From contig CAYRFV010000089.1 in the NCBI GenBank assembly GCA_964423545.1, forward strand, positions 1-19,704: 19,704 bases of DNA, written 5' to 3'. The translations under genes and the position numbers were made by a program. The DNA comes from JALOOE01 sp964423545 (GTDB lineage Bacteria > Chloroflexota > Anaerolineae > CG2-30-64-16). Below are positions 6,675-13,852 of the stretch, one piece after another (positions within the stretch are counted from its first letter, which is position 1; every line of letters starts with the position of its first letter). The notes beneath the pieces were generated by a model. The model worked only from the letters and a program-made list of their open reading frames with translations, ran no database searches and was not told the origin of the DNA.

Positions 6675-7292
6675 TTACGCTTCAGCGGGTTGAAGCAGAA
6701 CCGGGACGAGTAAGCTCGCTGAGAAGCTGTAGTAGCCTGCACCGGCACAAGATCGACAAAGCGTAACGCCGTCAACCTGCACCTCGCGCTCGTTCATGAT
6801 CTCTTCCCCGCAGACCCCGCAGAGCGCCTTGCGGCCGGGCCGGCTGATGAGCTGCTCGATGGGGGTGCGTAGCACAACTTCACGCACGTCGAACAGCTCG
6901 GCTGCGGGCATGAGCTGGTAGCCGATCAGTTGTGCTTCCCACTTGTTGTCGGCCCGGGGTGCATATTCGCGCGCCGCGTGACGCACGGTCGGCCGCGGTA
7001 CGATGCGCAGCGTCACACCGGTCTGCGTGTCCACAAAGGTCGCGGCCACCTTGCCGTAGTCCTCGATGCGCATGGTGCGCCGGCCCACCCAGCAGTTGAC
7101 TGCCACCGCCACCCCATCGGCTGCGCAGCCATCCGTTTCCATGATGGTGTACAGCCGCTTGTCCTGTTGCGGCAGCGCCAGCCCCAGCAGCTCGCCCGCG
7201 TACAGCCCCAGCCGCATCCCCAACACCTGCCGCGGGCAGAGGTGGCGGTGCATGGCCGTGGTTTGATCGAGCAGTTCTTTGAGTGTGGGCAT
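6675..7292 (-). CDS. FmdE family protein with C-terminal zinc ribbon
   Basis: A 205-residue protein. Residues 8-60 carry the FmdE signature: TTAMHRHLCPRQVLGMRLG (His and Cys where family members have HGHLCPGQ) and METDGCAADGVAVAVNC. Residues about 158-182 hold a CxxC...CxxC zinc ribbon (Cys158, Cys161, Cys179, Cys182). FmdE is named after a molybdenum formylmethanofuran dehydrogenase operon. In bacteria such proteins often lie beside molybdopterin enzymes, and their role is unsettled, perhaps in metal or cofactor handling. Here it is the last gene after the molybdopterin subunit, separated only by a 20-bp-stem hairpin. AAGGA lies about 8 bases before the ATG at 7292. It is not a formylmethanofuran dehydrogenase subunit here, because no other fmd genes are present. 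Confidence 0.85.
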   Translation of the reverse strand: MPTLKELLDQTTAMHRHLCPRQVLGMRLGLYAGELLGLALPQQDKRLYTIMETDGCAADGVAVAVNCWVGRRTMRIEDYGKVAATFVDTQTGVTLRIVPRPTVRHAAREYAPRADNKWEAQLIGYQLMPAAELFDVREVVLRTPIEQLISRPGRKALCGVCGEEIMNEREVQVDGVTLCRSCAGAGYYSFSASLLVPVLLQPAEA

Positions 7293-7310
7293 GTGCGTTT
7301 CCTTTTCCGG

Positions 7311-7354
7311 GTAGACAAGGAAACAAGGAGTATCCTCCTTGTTTCCTTGTCTAC
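7311..7354 (-). terminator. Perfect 20-bp hairpin after the molybdoenzyme gene
   Basis: The arms 7311-7330 and 7335-7354 are exact inverse complements with a 4-nt loop. The hairpin starts 3 bases after the molybdoenzyme stop codon and ends 18 bases before the fmdE-like ATG. On the minus strand it is followed by CCGG rather than a T-run, so it is not a classic intrinsic terminator. It may be a partial terminator, an RNase barrier setting the amount of the last cistron, or a dispersed repeat. Confidence 0.6.
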
Positions 7355-7357
7355 TCG

Positions 7358-10300
7358 TTACACTTTCACCACCTTCACCTTGGAGTCATAGAACACTGCG
7401 CTGCCCCCCGCGATATCCGAGAGGGTGACGTTCTTCAGCACGGGGTCCACCCGCATGGCTGCGTTGCCGTGCATCGGCACTGCGCGGCGGGCATCCCCCT
7501 TGACCACCTGGCCGTCAATGGTGATATCACGCGCGCCGCTGGCCCAGTGGCCGAAGCCGAGAGGGAAGGCGACCACGCCGGGGCGCATGCCCTGTACGAT
7601 CTTCACCTTGGCGATCATCGGCACGGCCGCCTGGCCGCCCTTGACGTCCCATTCGCCCTTCGTGTTGCTGGCCGAGATGAGCCGTACGGTGTCGCCAGGC
7701 TTCAGCCCCAACTGATCGGCGTCGACCTGGTTCATCAACACGAAGCCTTCGCCCAGCACCGAGGTCAGCCAGTAGTTGCCGATGGTGCGCGCCTTGGTCA
7801 TCGTGATCTCTTTGTAGGTGATCAGGGTCAAGTCGTAGCCCTCATCCTTGATCTCCTCGCCGGTGGATGACAGGCCGGCGGGCACGTACATGCCGTAACC
7901 TGCGAACGGTTTGCCGGTCATGGTGTTGATGCTGGTGGCGGTCTTCTCCTGGTAGATGTTCATCTGCTTGCCGTACTTGTTGGCGACCAGATCGCCGGCG
8001 TAGCCCTTGGCGAAGTCCTGGTAGCGGCCGCCGCGGTTCAACAAGTAGATCACCCGCCGCCACAGCTTCTCATCCCCGCCGATCGCCCCCTTCCAGACGT
8101 CCGGGTTGAAGACGCTCTTGGGCAGATAGCGCCGGGCGCTCAGGAAAACCTTCTGCTCAGCGGCGTCAGCCTCAGGGACGGCGTCCGAGCCGTCTTCCTT
8201 TTCGCCGAAGGCCAGGTTGGCGACCTGCTTCAGGTACAGGTGTTCGGGCCGGGTGAAGGGCACGCCCTTGCCCATGCCATCCGGGCCGAAGCCGGGCAGC
8301 TTCAGCTGCTCGGCCAGCGCCAGCAGCAGCGCCTCGAAGCAAAGCGGCATCTCTTCGCCGAAGACCTTGACCGTGGGCCAGCCGGGCAGCGCCATGGCGG
8401 GCTGCCGCACGTTCTCCACCTTCCACGGCACCGAGGGGTGCGAGCCGTGGAACTCCCACCGCTCCAGGTATGACACATCCGGGAAGATGTAGTCCGCGTA
8501 GGTGGCGGTCTCGCCCACCAGGATATCGCTGACGATCACCAGCGGGATCTTCTTGGGATCGGCCAGGATCTCGGTGACGGTGTGGCCGGCGGGCAGCGCG
8601 TAGTTGATCGCGCTCATGTAGAACATGGCGATCTTGACCGGATACGGGTAGGCGTCTCCCATCGAGGGCACGTCTTCCTGGTACACGTCGGTCGCCAGCG
8701 GGAACCACGGCCGCTTGCTGGGATAGCCCGCGAAGAGCGTGCTCTTCTCGTAGGTGGTGGTCGTGCGCAGGATGTCCAGCCCGAACGGCACATTCTTGCC
8801 GTTGTTCAGTTTGCTGATCGGGAAGGGCTGGCCGGTCTTGCCGCCGTTGCGGTCGTAAAGGGTCAGCTTGATCAGGCCACCGGCATGATCCGGGTTGCCG
8901 ATCAGGGCGTTCAACGTGAACCAGGCCATGCTGGTGTGGAAGCCGTTGGTATGCTGGCTGGCCCCGCGGTGGATGTCGGCGACCGCCTTCGTGCCGTGGC
9001 TGGTGAACTCTCGCGCCAGGACGAGGATGTCTTCTTCTTTGACGCCCGCGAGCTGCGCCCACTCGGCCACCGTCTTGGCCTGGCTGGCTTCCAGGATGAT
9101 CTGCAGGCCGGTCTTCAGATCGAGGCCGTTGATGTTGGTCGTGACCAGCAGGTCGCCGCGCACGGGTGCGGCCTTGTCACCGTTCGGATCGAAGACGACA
9201 GGCTTGCCCTCGACCAACGCCACGAATGGATCGAAGGCGAACTTGGCACCGTCAGCGGTCGTGTAGATCGTGACATCCTTGCCGTCTTTGTCCTTCTCCG
9301 TACCCTTGGTCGCCAACCCCAGCTCGCTGCCGCGCACGAACGCGCCCGCCACACCGCCCTTCACCTTCACCAGCCACGCAGCGGTCGTCCACGTGCCTTC
9401 CTTGTTGGCGGTCGCCGCGGCCTTGTTGGCGTTCGAGAGGAAGCCCACGTTGTGCTTCTTGTTCTCGATGATCCAGCGCGTCATGCCCATGGCGAATGCG
9501 GCGTCCGTGCCGGGCTTGATCGGCACCCAGCGCCACGCCTTGGCCGCGGCCTTGCTCAGCCGGGGGTCGAGCACCGCGTACTTCATCGAGCCGTCCACCA
9601 ACCCTTCGGTCATCTTGGGCACGCGCTGGGGCGGCCCGTAGTTGGCCTCGAACATGTTGGCGCCGACGTAGATCACGAATTCGCTGTTGCCGATATCGCC
9701 CTGCCAGTAGAACTTGTCGCCGCCACTGAACTTCGCGCCGTCCCACTGCTCGCTCATCGCCTTGCCGGTGAAGTAGAGGCTGCCCTGGCAGACGGTCGTG
9801 TGACCGTTGGCGTTGGCCGAGCCGAAGCCATCTTTGACGAAGCGCGACACCAGGTCGCCGCGACCGTTCTTCATGCGACCCCAAACGAAGGCGAACTGGT
9901 TGTTTTTCGGCCCCAGGTCGGGGTGCTCGGGGTCAATCAGCACGCTCAGGTTGTCCTTGAAGGTCGTCTTGAACTCCTCGATCAGCGCCTTCTTCTTGTC
10001 CTTATCCTTCTCGTCCAGGATTTTGGTCACGGCGGCGGACATCGCAGCCGCGATTTTTGCGTCGCGCAGCGCGTAGAGATCCTTGAAGCCCTCGACCTTG
10101 CCTTCGCCGAACAGATCGCCGCCTTCCACGATCTCCTGGATCGCCTTCTCGAAGGGGAGCGTGACCCACTGGCCTGCGCCGCGCGGCGTGCCGGGCTTGC
10201 GCTTGAGCACCGCGGTGATGCGGTAGGGGTCGTAGGTGCTTTGCAGGCCGGCCTGGCCCTTGGGGCAGAGCGCGCCCTCGACGGTCGCCATCTGGCTGAT

Positions 10301-10630
10301 TGGCGTGCTGTAGGCCGGGTGCGGCCACAGGTTCCACGGGCTGTAGGGGTTGCCGTCGATCTTGGCCGCTACACCATCCAGCAGCTTAACCTTGATGCCG
10401 CAGCCGGTGTTGCACTGCAAACATACGGAGTAGATCTGGTTCTCGGCCTCGGCCAGCGGATAGTCGGATGCTGCGGCCTGGGCTTCGACCAGGCGCTGGT
10501 AGTCCGGCGATGCGCCCAACAGGGCCGCCGCCGCGGCCGACGTGCCCGCCAACTTCAGGAAATCGCGTCGCGACAGGCCGCACCGTGCGGCCGGCTCGTC
10601 GGGCGTGCAGGTGATAATGTCGTCGCTCAT
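7358..10630 (-). CDS. Molybdopterin oxidoreductase catalytic subunit, TtrA/SrdA-like
   Basis: This 1090-residue protein carries a Tat signal (SRRDFLKLAGTSAAAAALLG, residues 20-39), so it is exported folded. A [4Fe-4S] motif follows at Cys70, Cys73, Cys77 and Cys122 (CLQCNTGCGIKVK...CPKGQAG). The molybdopterin-binding body includes TTVCQGSLYFTGKA, where Cys281 is the likely molybdenum ligand, and a C-terminal domain with PGDTVRLISASNTKG. A lysine-rich insertion lies at about 203-225. Length and neighbour order (Fe-S, NrfD, catalytic) resemble tetrathionate reductase TtrA and selenate reductase SrdA more than the roughly 850-residue arsenate reductase ArrA. It should reduce (or oxidise) an oxyanion on the outer face of the membrane. 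Its ATG overlaps the NrfD-subunit stop by 4 bases. The substrate is not identifiable from sequence alone. Confidence 0.85.
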   Translation of the reverse strand: MSDDIITCTPDEPAARCGLSRRDFLKLAGTSAAAAALLGASPDYQRLVEAQAAASDYPLAEAENQIYSVCLQCNTGCGIKVKLLDGVAAKIDGNPYSPWNLWPHPAYSTPISQMATVEGALCPKGQAGLQSTYDPYRITAVLKRKPGTPRGAGQWVTLPFEKAIQEIVEGGDLFGEGKVEGFKDLYALRDAKIAAAMSAAVTKILDEKDKDKKKALIEEFKTTFKDNLSVLIDPEHPDLGPKNNQFAFVWGRMKNGRGDLVSRFVKDGFGSANANGHTTVCQGSLYFTGKAMSEQWDGAKFSGGDKFYWQGDIGNSEFVIYVGANMFEANYGPPQRVPKMTEGLVDGSMKYAVLDPRLSKAAAKAWRWVPIKPGTDAAFAMGMTRWIIENKKHNVGFLSNANKAAATANKEGTWTTAAWLVKVKGGVAGAFVRGSELGLATKGTEKDKDGKDVTIYTTADGAKFAFDPFVALVEGKPVVFDPNGDKAAPVRGDLLVTTNINGLDLKTGLQIILEASQAKTVAEWAQLAGVKEEDILVLAREFTSHGTKAVADIHRGASQHTNGFHTSMAWFTLNALIGNPDHAGGLIKLTLYDRNGGKTGQPFPISKLNNGKNVPFGLDILRTTTTYEKSTLFAGYPSKRPWFPLATDVYQEDVPSMGDAYPYPVKIAMFYMSAINYALPAGHTVTEILADPKKIPLVIVSDILVGETATYADYIFPDVSYLERWEFHGSHPSVPWKVENVRQPAMALPGWPTVKVFGEEMPLCFEALLLALAEQLKLPGFGPDGMGKGVPFTRPEHLYLKQVANLAFGEKEDGSDAVPEADAAEQKVFLSARRYLPKSVFNPDVWKGAIGGDEKLWRRVIYLLNRGGRYQDFAKGYAGDLVANKYGKQMNIYQEKTATSINTMTGKPFAGYGMYVPAGLSSTGEEIKDEGYDLTLITYKEITMTKARTIGNYWLTSVLGEGFVLMNQVDADQLGLKPGDTVRLISASNTKGEWDVKGGQAAVPMIAKVKIVQGMRPGVVAFPLGFGHWASGARDITIDGQVVKGDARRAVPMHGNAAMRVDPVLKNVTLSDIAGGSAVFYDSKVKVVKV

Positions 10631-11772
10631 TGCGCCACCTCGGTCTTTGCGGGTTCGCGGGAAACGATCGGTAGGCGATCAGACCCGATCAGGAAGGCCA
10701 GCACCGCCACACCGATGATGCCCAGGGTCACCGACCACTCCATCAAGCTGGGGAAGTAGTCGAACGTCAAGTGCGGCCCGCTGAAGGCGGTGGTCAGCGC
10801 CGAGAGCTCCGGCACGGTCAGCGCCGGGAAGATGATCAGGCAGCGGGCCACTGCGTAGCCGATCAGGATCAGCAGCCCCATCCAGCCGGCCCAGCGGCCG
10901 CGCTGCACGAGTTTGCGCTGACTCAGCACGATGATGGGGATGATCGTGCCGATCCCGATCTGCAAGATCCAAAAGGCCCACCAGTAGCGGCCGAACAGCA
11001 CCTGGTTGACCGCATCAATATTCATGGGAACGTTGCCGTAGATGCTCTGTGAGTAGTCCGCCCACATGAAGTAGAGCTTGACCACCAGCAGGAACACGCT
11101 CATCAAGCTCAGCACCCACAACTGCTGCGGCCGGTTCGGGTCCTGCCGCGAGCCGAACAGCCCCACTGCCATCAGCAGCATCGCCACGCCCGAGGCCAGG
11201 GAGAAGACCGGGAACTGCACAGGGAAGAGCCCCACGTGCCAGAAGGGCCGCGCGGCGTTGACGCCCAGGAGCGCGCCGACGGCGCCGGACACAAACAGGG
11301 AAACGGGCAGGCCCACCGCCATGATGATCCGCAGGAGTTTGCCTTCGGGCTTGCGGATGGCCAGGATGAGCGAGGTGAGGATGATCAGGCCGAAGAGGGT
11401 GTAGCCCCAGACCATCTGGAACATCACCGAGCTGGGGTTGCCCTGCACGTACACCTTCCAGATGCGCTCCAGGTGCCCCAGGTCGAGCCAGATGGAGACC
11501 AGGGCCGCGGCCAGACTGATCAGTGCGCCCCAGAGCGCGATCTTGCCGGTGCCCCGAAAGACCGAGACGCGGAACAAGAGATCCAGAGTGGCGATCATGA
11601 AACCGCCGGCTGCCGTACCGGCGAAGAACAGATACATCGCGACCCACAGGCCCCAGACCACATAAGAGCCGTAGGCGGCGTCTTGATGGCCAAACACGAA
11701 GCGATTGTAGAAGCCCCAGATGCCAGCCAGGAGGGCCAGCACGCCGAAGGCATAAGCCACTTTCTTGAGCAT
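10627..11772 (-). CDS. NrfD/PsrC-type quinone-interacting membrane subunit
   Basis: A 381-residue integral membrane protein with about nine or ten hydrophobic helices, starting MLKKVAYAFGVLALLAGIWG. It has the NrfD-family AGTAAGGFMIATLDLL segment (around residues 52-67) and FQMVWGYTLFGLI. Such subunits exchange electrons with the quinone pool and pass them through the Fe-S subunit to the molybdenum subunit, as TtrC, PsrC and SrdC do. No heme ligands are obvious. AGGAGG lies 7 bases upstream of the ATG at 11772 and overlaps the Fe-S gene stop; the TGA overlaps the molybdoenzyme ATG. Three genes in B-C-A order form one tightly coupled unit. Confidence 0.9.
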   Translation of the reverse strand: MLKKVAYAFGVLALLAGIWGFYNRFVFGHQDAAYGSYVVWGLWVAMYLFFAGTAAGGFMIATLDLLFRVSVFRGTGKIALWGALISLAAALVSIWLDLGHLERIWKVYVQGNPSSVMFQMVWGYTLFGLIILTSLILAIRKPEGKLLRIIMAVGLPVSLFVSGAVGALLGVNAARPFWHVGLFPVQFPVFSLASGVAMLLMAVGLFGSRQDPNRPQQLWVLSLMSVFLLVVKLYFMWADYSQSIYGNVPMNIDAVNQVLFGRYWWAFWILQIGIGTIIPIIVLSQRKLVQRGRWAGWMGLLILIGYAVARCLIIFPALTVPELSALTTAFSGPHLTFDYFPSLMEWSVTLGIIGVAVLAFLIGSDRLPIVSREPAKTEVAQ

Positions 11773-11782
11773 GGAGAGCCTC

Positions 11783-12682
11783 CTAGAGCAAGTAGAACAC
11801 GCGCGGCTCGGTGCCCAGCTCTTCCTTGAGCCGCATCACGTTGGGCTTGGCGATCATCTCGGCCACCAGGCTGTCGGGATCGTTGGCGTCGCCGAACAGC
11901 GTTGAACGGCCGATACAGGTGGTGACGCAGGCCGGCAGCTCGCCGACATTCAGCCGGTGCAGGCAGAAGTGGCACTTGCGTGCGTTCCCGATCGGCGACG
12001 AGTGATGATCCGTGCGCTCGCGGGGCACGCCATATTCGAACATGGCGGCACGCTCGTAGTCGTCGGCCACGCCCTTGCCCACGATCTTGCTCGCGACAGT
12101 CGGTGACGGTGCGTTGTAGATCAGGCCGAAGTCCGCGGTGCGGGCGCCGTAGGGACAGGCCGTGATGCAGGCGCGGCAGCCGATGCACTGGTCGTAGTTC
12201 ATCACCACCACGCCGTCCGCGTTGGTGTAGGTGGCGTTGACGGGGCAGACCGGCGTGCAGGGTGGATGGTCACACTGCATACACGGCCGCGGGACGAACT
12301 TACGGGTGACGTTGGGGTATGTGCCGATTTCTTCTTCGAGCACGGGGCGATAGACCACGCCGGGCGGCAGCTTGTTCTCGGCCACGCAGGCGATGGTGCA
12401 GGCGTGACAGCCGACGCACTTGCGCAAGTCAATCACCATGACCCAGCGCCGCTGCTCGCGCGGCTTGGCAAGCGCACGGGCCAACTCACTGTGCATCCGT
12501 CCCAACGGGTCGGACGTGAGGGGCGCGCCGGCCGCCTGCGCACGGGCCTCCAGTGTGGCCGGCGTCTCCGCCGCGGCGGACTGCTTGCTGGTCGCGGTCA
12601 GCGCCAGCGCCGCACCGAGGGTGCCCGCCAGCCCGCGCAGCATGCCACGCCGGGTGGTTGGGGACTTCTCTGATTCGGCCAT
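11783..12682 (-). CDS. Tat-exported ferredoxin-type subunit with four [4Fe-4S] clusters
   Basis: The 299-residue protein has a Tat signal (TTRRGMLRGLAGTLGAALAL, residues 9-28) and 16 cysteines arranged for four [4Fe-4S] clusters: Cys89/92/95/99, Cys134/137/142/146, Cys166/169/172/176 and Cys237/240/252/256. The pattern is that of DmsB/TtrB/PsrB-type electron-transfer subunits. It links the NrfD membrane subunit to the exported catalytic subunit. Having its own Tat signal is typical of TtrB-like proteins and unlike DmsB, which is carried along by its partner. The start at 12682 follows AGGAGG by 9 bases. It is the first gene of the respiratory operon, with 457 bp of hairpin-rich non-coding DNA before it. 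Confidence 0.9.
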   Translation of the reverse strand: MAESEKSPTTRRGMLRGLAGTLGAALALTATSKQSAAAETPATLEARAQAAGAPLTSDPLGRMHSELARALAKPREQRRWVMVIDLRKCVGCHACTIACVAENKLPPGVVYRPVLEEEIGTYPNVTRKFVPRPCMQCDHPPCTPVCPVNATYTNADGVVVMNYDQCIGCRACITACPYGARTADFGLIYNAPSPTVASKIVGKGVADDYERAAMFEYGVPRERTDHHSSPIGNARKCHFCLHRLNVGELPACVTTCIGRSTLFGDANDPDSLVAEMIAKPNVMRLKEELGTEPRVFYLL

Positions 12683-12711
12683 GCGATGGACCTCCTATTG
12701 GGATGTGAGCC

Positions 12712-12745
12712 AGACCTGCGAGGTCTCAGGCGAACCGGGGTTCGC
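12712..12745. repeat. Tandem pair of small palindromes
   Basis: AGACCT-GCG-AGGTCT (12712-12726) is followed after 3 bases by GCGAACC-GG-GGTTCGC (12730-12745). Both are perfect. They lie 30-64 bp upstream of the Fe-S subunit ATG. From memory, AGACCT/AGGTCT palindromes are common dispersed intergenic repeats in some GC-rich bacteria. They could also shape the leader RNA. Confidence 0.55.
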
Positions 12746-12775
12746 ACGACCTCGATGGTCTTCGCGGTGATAACA

Positions 12776-12823
12776 GGAAAGAGACGCGCGCACAGACCGG
12801 GCTGCACGGCGCGTCTCCTTTCC
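12776..12823 (-). promoter_or_regulatory. Long leader hairpin that would sequester a ribosome-binding-like motif
   Basis: On the minus strand, arm 12823-12809 (GGAAAGGAGACGCGC) pairs with arm 12789-12776 (GCGCGTCTCTTTCC): 14 pairs with one bulged G and a 19-nt loop. The arm contains GGAAAGGAG, which is buried in the stem. The 14 bases TGTTTGGAAAGGAG here also occur in the leader of the selenium operon (around 6155-6142). Confidence 0.5.
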
Positions 12824-12924
12824 AAACACGGGGAGGTCAGCGGGTTTCCCCGCCGGCCCACGCCGCCGACCGGAATCAGCGGCCCCTCCGCACGGGAGGG
12901 TTCGGCCTTGCGTCGTGGCGGGCG

Positions 12925-12950
12925 GCTGTGAGACCTTGGGGTCTCACAGC
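12925..12950. repeat. Perfect 11-bp inverted repeat with 4-nt loop
   Basis: The arms GCTGTGAGACC (12925-12935) and GGTCTCACAGC (12940-12950) are exact inverses around TTGG. No T-run follows on either strand. It shares the GAGACC/GGTCTC core with the palindrome near 12712, so the two may be related dispersed repeats. Confidence 0.5.
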
Positions 12951-13060
12951 ATGGCCCGCGGTAGACTCCAGGCTCGGAGAACGGTTATCAGGCTAAGTGA
13001 AATCTACAACGAAATGCAGTGGCTGTGTAGCGGGGAAAGTCCGTTCATTCTAGGGGAATT

Positions 13061-13100
13061 TGTGGGGGAAAACCGCACAATCTGTCGGGTTTTCCCCACA
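13061..13100. promoter_or_regulatory. Inverted repeat between the signalling and respiratory operons
   Basis: TGTGGGGGAAAACC (13061-13074) and GGGTTTTCCCCACA (13087-13100) are inverse repeats with one extra G in the left arm, separated by 12 bases. It lies 40 bp after the response regulator stop. It may terminate the signalling operon or be a binding site for the regulator upstream of the respiratory genes. The sequence does not decide between these. Confidence 0.4.
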
Positions 13101-13139
13101 TGGACCGGGCTGGAAGCGAGGGCCGACTTCCAATAGCCC

Positions 13140-13816
13140 CTACCGTGCCAACCACCCCTTGTCCAGCGCATACTGGACCAGTGTCGCACGGTTGCTCATG
13201 CCCAATTTCTCCATCGCCCGCGCCCGGTACGTCTCCACGGTCCTGACGCTCAGGCCAAGCTGATCCGCGATTTCTTGATTGGTGTGACCACGGGCAACCT
13301 GCTTNNNNNNNNNNTAATGACTTCTGCCTCGCGCTCGCTGAGAGCATCCTCAGACCTGACAGATCTGCCAAGAGCTGTCAGATCGCGCGATCGATCCACC
13401 AGGTCGCCCAAGAGGCTACGCGTCATGGCCGGATGGATGTACACCTCCCCGCGCATCACCGCCCGGATCGCGAGCAGCAGCTCCTGGTCGGCGGCTTCCT
13501 TGAGCACATAGCCGGCTGCGCCGCCTTTGAGGCATTGGCGAAGGTACTCCTCGTCCGCATGCATGGTGAGCACCAGGATGCGCGTCTGGGGCGCCTTGCG
13601 GCGGATCTCGGGCAGCGCGGTCAGGCCGCCCAGCCGGGGCATCGAGAGGTCGAGCAGCACCAGATCAGGCTGAAGCTGCTCGGCTCGCGCCAGGGTTTCC
13701 AGGCCATCACTGGCCTCGCCCGCGCAAACCAGGTCGGCCTGCGCCTCGATCAACAGCCGCAGCCCCGCGCGCAAGACGGCGTGGTCATCGGCCAGGAGGA
13801 TGCGTGTCTTGCTCAT
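13140..13816 (-). CDS. NarL/FixJ-type response regulator (interrupted by an assembly gap)
   Basis: The receiver domain (residues 1-120) has acidic Asp10/Asp11, phospho-acceptor Asp56 in DLVLLDLSMP and Lys106 in GYVLKEA. A LuxR-type helix-turn-helix follows: SEREAEVI, then ten Ns, then KQVARGHTNQEIADQLGLSV and RTVETYRARAMEKLGMSNRA to TAG at 13140. With the Ns the frame breaks (677 bp). Removing them and one duplicated A gives 666 bp and EVIKQVARGHTNQ with no residue missing, so the gene is almost certainly intact at 221 residues. I prefer the start at 13816 (MSKTRILLADDHA); an in-frame ATG at 13852, directly after the kinase stop, adds 12 residues. It is the last gene of the signalling operon and the probable activator of the molybdoenzyme operon next door. 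Confidence 0.9.
13305..13314. other. Run of 10 Ns (scaffold gap) inside the response regulator
   Basis: Ten Ns interrupt the helix-turn-helix region. The flanking codons join cleanly (ATT-AAG-CAG on the minus strand) if the Ns and one overlapping A are removed. The Ns therefore look like a fixed-size placeholder for abutting contigs rather than missing sequence. Confidence 0.9.
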
Positions 13817-13852
13817 AGAAGCTCTCGATATTGCGTATTGTGTGTCCGCCAT

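Larger units (their letters stand above)
12683..13139. other. Hairpin-rich upstream region of the respiratory operon
   Basis: This 457-bp gap lies between the response regulator stop and the Fe-S subunit. It contains at least five inverted repeats, of which the main ones are listed separately. I found no convincing sigma70 promoter and no sigma54 -24/-12 pair. The promoter and the response-regulator binding site should lie here if the operon is controlled locally. A short frame starting GTG at 12808 has GGAAAGGAG upstream but overlaps the Fe-S gene out of frame and is probably not a protein. Confidence 0.5.

Noticed and set aside
6675..10630. Molybdoenzyme plus FmdE as a formate or formylmethanofuran dehydrogenase
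   Set aside because: The catalytic subunit has a Tat signal, an NrfD partner and an exported Fe-S partner in B-C-A order, with Cys rather than Sec at the likely molybdenum-ligand position. No other fmd or fdh accessory genes are present.
8582..10759. Plus-strand open frame of 725 codons opposite the molybdoenzyme gene
   Set aside because: It lies antisense to an unmistakable 1090-residue molybdopterin enzyme. Such long antisense frames come from GC-rich codon bias, and it has no recognisable domain and His/Arg/Val-rich composition.
12598..12861. Minus-strand frame overlapping the start of the Fe-S subunit, with a GTG after GGAAAGGAG
   Set aside because: It runs out of frame into the Fe-S gene, is arginine-rich, and its supposed ribosome site is locked in a hairpin. 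I kept it only as a leader-structure observation.
12683..13139. A molybdenum cofactor or other known riboswitch in the hairpin-rich leader
   Set aside because: Several hairpins are present, but I could not match any known riboswitch core by eye, so no class is claimed.
13250..13852. The response regulator as a truncated or pseudogene product
   Set aside because: The break coincides exactly with the N-run, and both halves join in frame when the Ns and one duplicated base are removed.
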